DNA from: Chloroflexota bacterium
GTDB taxonomy: Bacteria > Chloroflexota > DTOL01 > JACQYG01
Length of the DNA: 5,682 nt
Assembly (NCBI GenBank): GCA_016208345.1
Contig: JACQYG010000255.1
Coordinates: 1 to 5,682, forward strand
Direction: 5' to 3'
A model generated the notes under the pieces. That model made no database searches, was not told where the DNA came from, and saw only the letters and a program-made list of their open reading frames with translations. The position numbers and the translations under genes are program-made. How positions within the stretch are numbered: the stretch's first letter is position 1; every line of letters starts with the position of its first letter. Below are positions 1-4,291 of the stretch, one piece after another.

Positions 1-360
1 CTGGGTCCGCCGCAAGAGGACATCGCCCTCCTGGCCACCCACCAACCTGGCCTCCACGGCCACGTTGTGCTCCCCCTGCGTCCCAGCATTTTCCACCGCC
101 ACCAACAATTGGAGCTTGCCAGCGGCCGCCACCAGCTCATATTTGAGCGGTGGATCAAAATCAATGCCCATTATCGCCAGGTCGTGGGCAGCATCTGACG
201 GGAGGCTCACGACAAAGGGAGTGGGGGTTTCCACCAAATCACCCACGCTGTGGTCCTCGAGCCTGATCTGGTAGCACCCGGAGACTGGGATAATGAGGCC
301 GAGGAAAAGGATGACAGGGGCAAGTTTTGCGATAGCAGGCCCACGACAGATCAAGCTCAT
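1..360 (-). CDS. Lipoprotein, CARDB-like, partial (3' end outside window)
   Basis: Reading leftward from an ATG at 360-358, 120 codons stay open to the window edge, so the gene is cut and its length is unknown. The product begins with a lipoprotein signal: charged residues near positions 6-12, a hydrophobic stretch at about 13-25 and a lipobox V-S-G-C ending at Cys29, the predicted lipidation site. It should be exported and anchored on the outer face of the membrane. Residues of about 58-112 (start HDLAIMGIDFDPP, later VENAGTQGEHNVAVEARL) resemble CARDB/APHP-type beta-sandwich domains, which are found in extracellular adhesion or cell-surface proteins. The function is otherwise unknown. An excellent promoter lies just upstream (399-427). 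The ribosome site is weak (GGA about 10 nt before the ATG). The lipobox is seen directly; the CARDB assignment is a resemblance and less sure. Confidence 0.8.
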   Translation of the reverse strand, partial: MSLICRGPAIAKLAPVILFLGLIIPVSGCYQIRLEDHSVGDLVETPTPFVVSLPSDAAHDLAIMGIDFDPPLKYELVAAAGKLQLLVAVENAGTQGEHNVAVEARLVGGQEGDVLLRRTQ

Positions 361-398
361 AACGTCGTATCCAAAACGGAGGATCGAAACCCCGACCA

Positions 399-427
399 AT
401 AATAGTTGATGAAGTACGATTTGTCAA
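399..427 (-). promoter_or_regulatory. Sigma-70-type promoter of the lipoprotein gene
   Basis: On the minus strand there is TTGACA (427-422), a 17-nt spacer, and TATTAT (404-399). The -35 is perfect, the -10 is 5 of 6, and the spacing is ideal. Transcription would start near 392, giving a leader of about 32 nt before the ATG at 360. This supports choosing that ATG over earlier in-frame codons. Confidence 0.8.
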
Positions 428-436
428 GCCAAAGTA

Positions 437-464
437 TTGACATTTGGTTTGGACGTGCTAGAAT
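437..464 (+). promoter_or_regulatory. Extended -10 promoter of the DUF4870 gene
   Basis: TTGACA (437-442) is followed after 16 nt by TAGAAT (459-464). The -10 is preceded by TGC (456-458), an extended -10 motif. Transcription would begin near 471, leaving a leader of about 145 nt before the coding region. The -35 box is only 9 bp from the -35 box of the divergent lipoprotein promoter, so one bound regulator could affect both. Confidence 0.8.
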
Positions 465-564
465 ATAACCGAAGCTTCCTGCTGATGCCACCGCAGGCGG
501 CCAGCAGGGCGTGACCTCAGTGAGGCGGTCCACCGAGTCCCCGGCGACACTTCGCGCAGTCCTC

Positions 565-598
565 TTGGCGATCCGGCACGGGTTGGCGATTCGGCGCG
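565..598 (+). repeat. 16-bp tandem-like direct repeat in the 5' leader
   Basis: TTGGCGATCCGGCACG (565-580) and TTGGCGATTCGGCGCG (583-598) match at 14 of 16 positions and are offset by 18 bp. They end immediately before the ribosome site of the DUF4870 gene. The role is unknown. They could be a duplicated protein-binding site or a simple local duplication. Confidence 0.6.
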
Positions 599-599
599 C

Positions 600-609
600 G
601 AAGGAGGTG
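600..609 (+). promoter_or_regulatory. Strong ribosome binding site
   Basis: GAAGGAGGTG covers nearly the whole anti-16S complement. The AGGAGG core (602-607) lies 9 nt before the ATG at 617 and fixes that start codon. Confidence 0.9.
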
Positions 610-616
610 AACTCAA

Positions 617-982
617 ATGACAGAAAGCATGCCCGGCGAGCTCACAGATCAGGATAAGCTCCTGGCCGCCCTCTCTTACCCCATCGCTTTCATCGTGTCC
701 CTGATCATCCTCTTGACCGAGGGTAAGAACCGCCCCTTTCAAAAGTACCACGCCGTCCAGTCTTTGATCTTCGACATCGTTCTTTGGGTGGTGATAATCG
801 TCCTTTCCTGCGTCATCACCCCGCTTTTGGGAGCGGTCACGCTGGGAATCGGCGCCCTCTGTGGCTTCTGCCCGTTCTTGCTCTGGCTTATCACGCTGTA
901 CTACGCGTACCTGGCCTACCAGGGCCAGTACTTCACCATTCCGGTCATCACCGATTTCATGAAAAGCCAGAAGTGGGTGTAG
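617..982 (+). CDS. DUF4870 (Tic20-like) small membrane protein
   Basis: This is a complete protein of 121 residues. It has a short polar N-terminus, a first membrane segment at about 15-34, a charged loop, and two or three further hydrophobic segments at about 48-70 and 72-101. The conserved loop RPFQKYHAVQSL (39-50) and the C-terminal YQGQYFTIPVITDF (101-114) are hallmarks of DUF4870 proteins, which belong to the Tic20-like group and are of unknown function. It is expected in the cytoplasmic membrane. The start is certain because an almost perfect AAGGAGG site precedes the ATG. The gene is a single unit, with its own extended -10 promoter about 150 bp upstream and a strong terminator 36 bp after the stop codon. 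The family call is secure from these motifs; no biochemical role can be given. Confidence 0.9.
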   Translation: MTESMPGELTDQDKLLAALSYPIAFIVSLIILLTEGKNRPFQKYHAVQSLIFDIVLWVVIIVLSCVITPLLGAVTLGIGALCGFCPFLLWLITLYYAYLAYQGQYFTIPVITDFMKSQKWV

Positions 983-1017
983 TCCGGACTGGGCCGTCAT
1001 CTCCATGGTTCCACTAG

Positions 1018-1050
1018 CAAGCGAGGAGGTCGAATCCTCGCTTGTTTTTT
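1018..1050 (+). terminator. Rho-independent terminator
   Basis: CAAGCGAGGA (1018-1027) pairs perfectly with TCCTCGCTTG (1035-1044) around a 7-nt loop, followed by TTTTTT (1045-1050). It should end transcription of the DUF4870 gene. The downstream phosphatase would then need its own promoter or read-through; no convincing promoter was seen in 1051-1105. Confidence 0.92.
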
Positions 1051-1096
1051 GGCTGCTGAGGGCGTTGCCTGGCACCAGGGCAGCGCCCGGCACCCT

Positions 1097-1100
1097 GGAG
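1097..1100 (+). promoter_or_regulatory. Ribosome binding site choosing the ATG at 1106
   Basis: GGAG lies 5 nt before the ATG at 1106. The longer in-frame alternative, a TTG at 1049, would begin inside the T-tract of the preceding terminator and has no ribosome site, so it is unlikely. Confidence 0.7.
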
Positions 1101-1105
1101 CGAGC

Positions 1106-2020
1106 ATGGGACAGTTAGAGGTCCAGGTGGCGGTGGCCAAGGTTCGCCGCTACGCCTCCAGCGAAAGCGGCGACACGCTGGAGATGATCGAGCGGCCCCA
1201 CGGAGGCCTATCTTTCGTGCTGGCCGACGGCCAGGGACACGGCAGGCCGGCCAAAGCCATCTCCAACCTGGTGGCCAAAAAGGCGGTAGCGTTATTGGCC
1301 GACGGCGTGCGCGATGGCGCCGCCGCCCGCGGCACCCACGACTTCCTGTACGCCTACCGCCAGGGCAAGGTGTCGGCCACTTTGAACATCGTCTCGGTGG
1401 ATCTGGCCTCCAGGAGCATCGTGCTCTCGCGCAATAGCCATTGCCCGGTGGTTGTCTCCAGCACCGCCGGAGTTCGTTGCCTGGATGAGGAATCCCAGCC
1501 CATTGGCGTATACCCTGGGACAAAACCCGTTATCACAGAGGTGCCCATCGTACCGGACACCCACGTGATCGTATTCACCGATGGCATTTTAGAGGCCGGG
1601 GGCCGTTTCGGATTAAGGTTCGATGTAGTCAACCTGGTGGGGTCCCTGTTGGCAAACAGCCAGTTGGACGTACAAGGCCTGGCGGAGGCGATTCTGGCCG
1701 CCGCCATCGCTCGCGACCAGGGGCGCCCTAACGACGACATGAGCGTCTTAGCCCAGGCCCACGTGTGCGCTCAGGAGCATTCTTTTGCGCCTGCCATGTG
1801 GCGCATGAGCGAGCCCGACGTTCTGGTTTACCTCGACGCGTCGCTCGTGACAATTCGGAGGAGAAAAGGGGTTGACTGGGGAGAGGACCAGCTCGCTGAA
1901 CAACGCGCCCGATTGGCCGATGCTCGGGCTCATTGCCATCTATACGTGAACACGGAAGGGCTTACCGAAGAAAAGGTTTTCCGCCGGGTGAGGCGATTTT
2001 TGGATAAATTACGGGGGTAA
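1106..2020 (+). CDS. SpoIIE/PP2C-type protein phosphatase with kinase-like C-terminal tail
   Basis: The 304-residue product is a metal-dependent serine/threonine phosphatase, predicted soluble and cytoplasmic. The metal-binding signatures of the SpoIIE/PPM family are all present: LADGQGHG (39-46, Asp41), FTDG (157-160, Asp159) and RPNDDMS (207-213, Asp210/Asp211). The core SATLNIVSVDL (90-100) and QPIGVYP (131-137) also fit. Unlike most relatives there is no GAF, PAS or receiver sensor domain; the catalytic domain fills residues 1 to about 218. SpoIIE-type enzymes usually dephosphorylate anti-sigma-factor antagonists in partner-switching systems, but no such partner is in the window, so the substrate is unknown. 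Residues 231-304 form a separate tail: PDVLVYLDASLVTIRRR, then a helical part rich in Arg, then HLYVNTEGLTEEKVFRRV. It resembles the C-terminal portion of P-loop nucleoside kinases without any Walker A motif. Met231 in frame might be a relic start of a once separate gene. Confidence 0.88.
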   Translation: MGQLEVQVAVAKVRRYASSESGDTLEMIERPHGGLSFVLADGQGHGRPAKAISNLVAKKAVALLADGVRDGAAARGTHDFLYAYRQGKVSATLNIVSVDLASRSIVLSRNSHCPVVVSSTAGVRCLDEESQPIGVYPGTKPVITEVPIVPDTHVIVFTDGILEAGGRFGLRFDVVNLVGSLLANSQLDVQGLAEAILAAAIARDQGRPNDDMSVLAQAHVCAQEHSFAPAMWRMSEPDVLVYLDASLVTIRRRKGVDWGEDQLAEQRARLADARAHCHLYVNTEGLTEEKVFRRVRRFLDKLRG

Positions 2021-2037
2021 GGGGGATGTCCCCCTTT
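2019..2037 (+). terminator. Hairpin overlapping the phosphatase stop codon
   Basis: AAGGGGG (2019-2025) pairs with CCCCCTT (2030-2036) around the loop ATGT, followed by only three T residues in all. The left arm begins inside the TAA stop codon. It is probably a weak terminator or 3' stabilising hairpin; the short T-tract keeps confidence moderate. Confidence 0.5.
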
Positions 2038-2114
2038 GCTACGGAGCCTGTCAAGGAGTATCAGTGGCGGGTCCAGGATATCACGCGTGGAGCCCCTGGG
2101 CTATCTGTGGGGGT

Positions 2115-2183
2115 GTAGGGCCGGGCCTTGTGCCCGCCCAATAGGGGCATCGGCGCGATCGCAAAAACAAGGGGTGCCCCTAC
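2115..2183. repeat. REP-like palindromic intergenic element (GTAGGG...CCCCTAC)
   Basis: The element is bounded by GTAGGG (2115-2120) and CCCCTAC (2177-2183). It contains two hairpins. The first is GGG-C-CGGGC / GCCCG-CCC with loop CTTGT and one bulged C (2118-2139). The second is TAGGGGCA (2142-2149) with TGCCCCTA (2175-2182) around a 25-nt interior that includes GCGATCGC. It lies between two convergent genes, the usual site for REP-type repeats and REP-derived non-autonomous elements. From memory, similar GTAGGGGC elements are frequent in Chloroflexota and some other genomes; copy number here cannot be tested in one window. Read leftward, AGGGG-CA-CCCCT followed by TGTTTTT (about 2182-2164) could also help terminate the minus-strand operon. 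Confidence 0.65.
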
Positions 2184-2212
2184 TTTTGGAAACCAGTGCT
2201 CAGCCTATGACG

Positions 2213-3234
2213 TCAGGAATATGCCTTCACGCGGGAAGCAATGAATTCGATCTGCTCTGGGGTTAGCTCCGGATACATCGGAAGTGACAGGACCTCCTCC
2301 GCTGCCTTCTCCGTTGCCGGCAGAGCCCCCGGCTGATAGCCCAGGCGTGCGTAAGCCGGCTGCAAATGAAGCGGTAGGGGGTAATAGACGCCCGTGGAGA
2401 TCCCATCCTCTTTCAGCCGGGCCTGCATTTTTTCGCGCTCACGCACCCGAATGACGTACTGGTGGTAAACCGACCGGGAATATTCGGGCTCGTAGGGACA
2501 CACCACGCCGGTTCCACTCAGCAGTTGCGTATAGAGAAGCGCGTTTTGCCGCCGCTGAGCGTTCCACGCCGGGAGTCTCCGGAGTTTCACCCTGAGCACG
2601 GCGGCCTGGATGGTGTCCAGTCGCTTGCCAAAGCCCTCGGCCAGGTGCACGTACTTGGATTCCCGGCCGTGATCTCGCCAGAGCCGCACTTTTTGAGCCA
2701 CTTGATCGTCGTTGGTGACCACCATTCCCGCATCCCCGTAGGCTCCCAGGTTCTTAGCCGGATAGAAGCTGAAGCACGCCGCCTTGCCAAAAGTCCCCGT
2801 TTTCTGGCCCTTATACTCCGCCCCAGGGGCCTGAGCGGCGTCCTCGATGACCTGGAGATGGTGTCTCTCTGCCAGGCCGAGCAAAGGGTCCATGTCCGCC
2901 GGCTGCCCATACAGGTGGACGGGCAAAAGCGCTTTGGTACGAGCGGTTATGGCTCGCTCGACCTTTGTCACATCTATATTGTAGGTCCGGGGATCGATAT
3001 CCACAAACACCGGTTTGGCGCCACACTGGGTAAAGCCAGGTGCAGGGCGTCGGTGCCCGAACCCACGCCCACCGCGTGTTTGGCGCCTATGTACTGGGCA
3101 AATTCCTGTTCAAAGAGCCTCACATCCTCGCCCATAATGAAGCTGGAGCTGTCGATAACCCTCTGGATCGCTTCGTCCACCTCTTCCTTTACCGTCTTGT
3201 ACTGCGCCTTTAGATCTACCAGGGGTATAATCAT
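2213..3234 (-). pseudogene. DegT/DnrJ/EryC1/StrS aminotransferase, internal frameshifting deletion (WbpE-like)
   Basis: This would be a PLP-dependent sugar aminotransferase that aminates a keto nucleotide sugar. The ATG at 3234 is chosen because AAGGAG sits 7 nt upstream. The first part (residues 1-68: MIIPLVDLKAQY, GSGTDALHLAL) is in one frame up to about 3031. The rest is in another frame from about 3030 to the stop at 2215-2213, beginning QCGAKPVFVDIDP. Catalytic motifs survive in the second part: VIEDAAQAPG (Asp that contacts the PLP nitrogen), SFYPAKNLGAYGDAG (Schiff-base Lys) and RLDTIQAAVL. What is missing between HLAL and GAKPV is the usual segment of about 26 residues (GVGPGDEV...FTFIAT type), which in this family normally carries the aromatic residue stacking on PLP. 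The actual span of 1022 nt plus about 76 nt would give the family's usual length of about 365 residues. A ribosomal frameshift could not restore the lost residues, so the gene is non-functional as written, unless the assembly is wrong. Its partner is the upstream dehydrogenase, 61 nt away. Confidence 0.85.
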
Positions 3235-3241
3235 TTCAACG

Positions 3242-3247
3242 CTCCTT
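3242..3247 (-). promoter_or_regulatory. Ribosome binding site of the aminotransferase
   Basis: On the minus strand AAGGAG (3247-3242) lies 7 nt before the ATG at 3234. It rules out the longer in-frame TTG at 3282, which would add 16 residues unlike the family's usual IPLVDLKAQY start. Confidence 0.85.
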
Positions 3248-3295
3248 GCTGACCGAAATGACTGATAGCTTAAGGCAGCCAACTGCTATCTGCCA

Positions 3296-4199
3296 TCAGT
3301 CCTCCTTAGGCACCGGCACCGCCATGCTGCCGTGACGCAGCGAATGTTGCGCTGCCTCCAGCACCTTGACCAGTCTTAGCCCGGCCAGGCCATCGGATTG
3401 GCACCTGGCGTCGTTAGTGATGCAATCTAAGAAGTGCGCGCACTCATCGCGGAGTGGCTCGGTGGCAGGGATCTTAGGGATGTGCACATCCCCAGCCCGC
3501 AGGAGCAACTGAAATTCGCCAAAGGACTCGAAAGCGGGCGCATCTCGAGGAATGCCATTCCTGGTTACGCCTTTGTCGTAGATCTGGAGCGGGGCCTCGG
3601 AGTTGGTATCGTCGTAGACCACCATTTTCTTGCTCCCGACTACGGTCATCCGGCGGACCTTGCCCGGATCCAACCAACTGACATGTATGTGGGCCCCGGT
3701 TCCACCGGGGAAATCCAAGGATAGGAAGACCACCCAGGTTCAGACGATTCGAATAGATGTAATAGATGTCCCCCAGCTCTCCACCCTGCACCATTTCCTT
3801 GAGCCTGGCCACCGCCGGGCTATACTCAAACGTATGGCCCACCATGAGGACCCTGTCGTTCTGCCGGGCGATGTGGATCAACTCCCGACACTGGGCTGCC
3901 GTCATGGCCAGGGGCTTCTCCACCAGTGTGTGTTTGCCCCGCAGTAGAAATTCCCGGGCCAACTGGAAGTGTGAATTGGCCGGCGTGGCGATCACTGCGG
4001 CGTTGACCGCCTCATCGTCCAGAAAGGTCCGGTAGTCCTGGGATACCGCCACGTGGGGATAGATGTGTTTTATGTAAGCGAGCCGCTCCTCCCGGAGGTC
4101 GCTAACCCCGTAAAGCGGCTTTCCCGGCAGCGAGTCCAGATTGCGAGCCAGATTCGGCCCCCAGTAGCCACTGCCGATAACGCAGACCCTGGTCACCAA
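3296..4199 (-). pseudogene. Gfo/Idh/MocA sugar dehydrogenase, internal frameshifting deletion (WbpB-like)
   Basis: This would be an NAD(P)-dependent oxidoreductase acting on a nucleotide sugar. The first part (residues 1-156) holds a Rossmann motif VIGSGYWGPN (7-16), the catalytic EKP (94-96), GHTFEYSPAV (121-130) and IYSNRLNLG (148-156). At about 3733-3735 the frame changes and the protein resumes with VVFLSLDFPGG, HIHVSWLDP, RRMTVVGSKKMVVYDD and a normal C-terminus ending at 3296. In relatives some 45 residues lie between these points, including the APHDISI segment with the catalytic His/Asp. They are absent here. The actual 904 nt plus about 137 nt would give a standard length near 346 residues. 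The start is a TTG at 4199 (or GTG at 4196) with GAAGAG upstream; the ATGs at 4207 and 4204 are out of frame and hit a stop at once. It pairs with the downstream aminotransferase, like WbpB/WbpE in diacetamido-sugar synthesis; the exact substrate is inference. Confidence 0.85.
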
Positions 4200-4206
4200 A
4201 GCATCA

Positions 4207-4226
4207 TCTCTTCACTGATAAAGAAA
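4207..4226 (-). repeat. Hairpin family copy A, covering the dehydrogenase ribosome site
   Basis: In the minus-strand RNA, UUUCUUUA (4226-4219) pairs with UGAAGAGA (4214-4207) around loop UCAG. There are eight pairs, two of them G-U. The right arm contains the only ribosome-site-like sequence (GAAGAG, 4213-4208), 8 nt before the TTG start, so folding would hide it. It matches copy B at 17 of 20 positions. Confidence 0.65.
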
Positions 4227-4262
4227 TTCCCCGGAGAAGACCCGAAGTCCACCGTCGTCGCC

Positions 4263-4291
4263 ATTATAGCATTAACCGGCCCGCATGTCAC
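4263..4291 (-). promoter_or_regulatory. Promoter of the dehydrogenase/aminotransferase unit
   Basis: On the minus strand GTGACA (4291-4286, 5 of 6 to TTGACA) is followed by a 17-nt spacer and a perfect TATAAT (4268-4263), with TGC directly before it as an extended -10. Transcription would start near 4256, giving a leader of about 57 nt that ends in hairpin copy A. The -35 overlaps the stop codon of the preceding membrane protein gene, so the sugar genes can be expressed independently of it. Confidence 0.82.

Noticed and set aside
511..616. Possible leader peptide starting at GTG 511
   Set aside because: The frame is open into the main gene but lacks a ribosome site and has no regulatory codon run.
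1023..1040. Sequence like a tRNA T-arm (GAGGA, 7-nt loop, TCCTC)
   Set aside because: The loop is GGTCGAA rather than TTCNANN, and no acceptor, D or anticodon arms are present. It is the terminator stem.
458..1093. Open frame of 211 codons on the minus strand
   Set aside because: It is antisense to the DUF4870 gene, runs through the terminator and promoter, and has a low-complexity charged composition with no ribosome site.
1014..1523. Open frame of 169 codons on the minus strand opposite the phosphatase
   Set aside because: Its Arg/Pro/Trp-rich composition is typical of an antisense shadow in GC-rich DNA.
2155..2162. GCGATCGC, the HIP1 octamer of cyanobacteria
   Set aside because: It is the only copy I saw in the window and is part of the REP-like element, so there is no support for a HIP1-rich genome.
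2462..3265. Long open frame of 267 codons on the plus strand
   Set aside because: It lies antisense to the aminotransferase, has no family features, and its openness follows from the codon use of the real gene on the other strand.
2974..3282. Two separate small genes instead of one broken aminotransferase
   Set aside because: The parts are contiguous halves of one domain; neither can fold or bind PLP alone, and the second has no ribosome site before its first GTG (3010).
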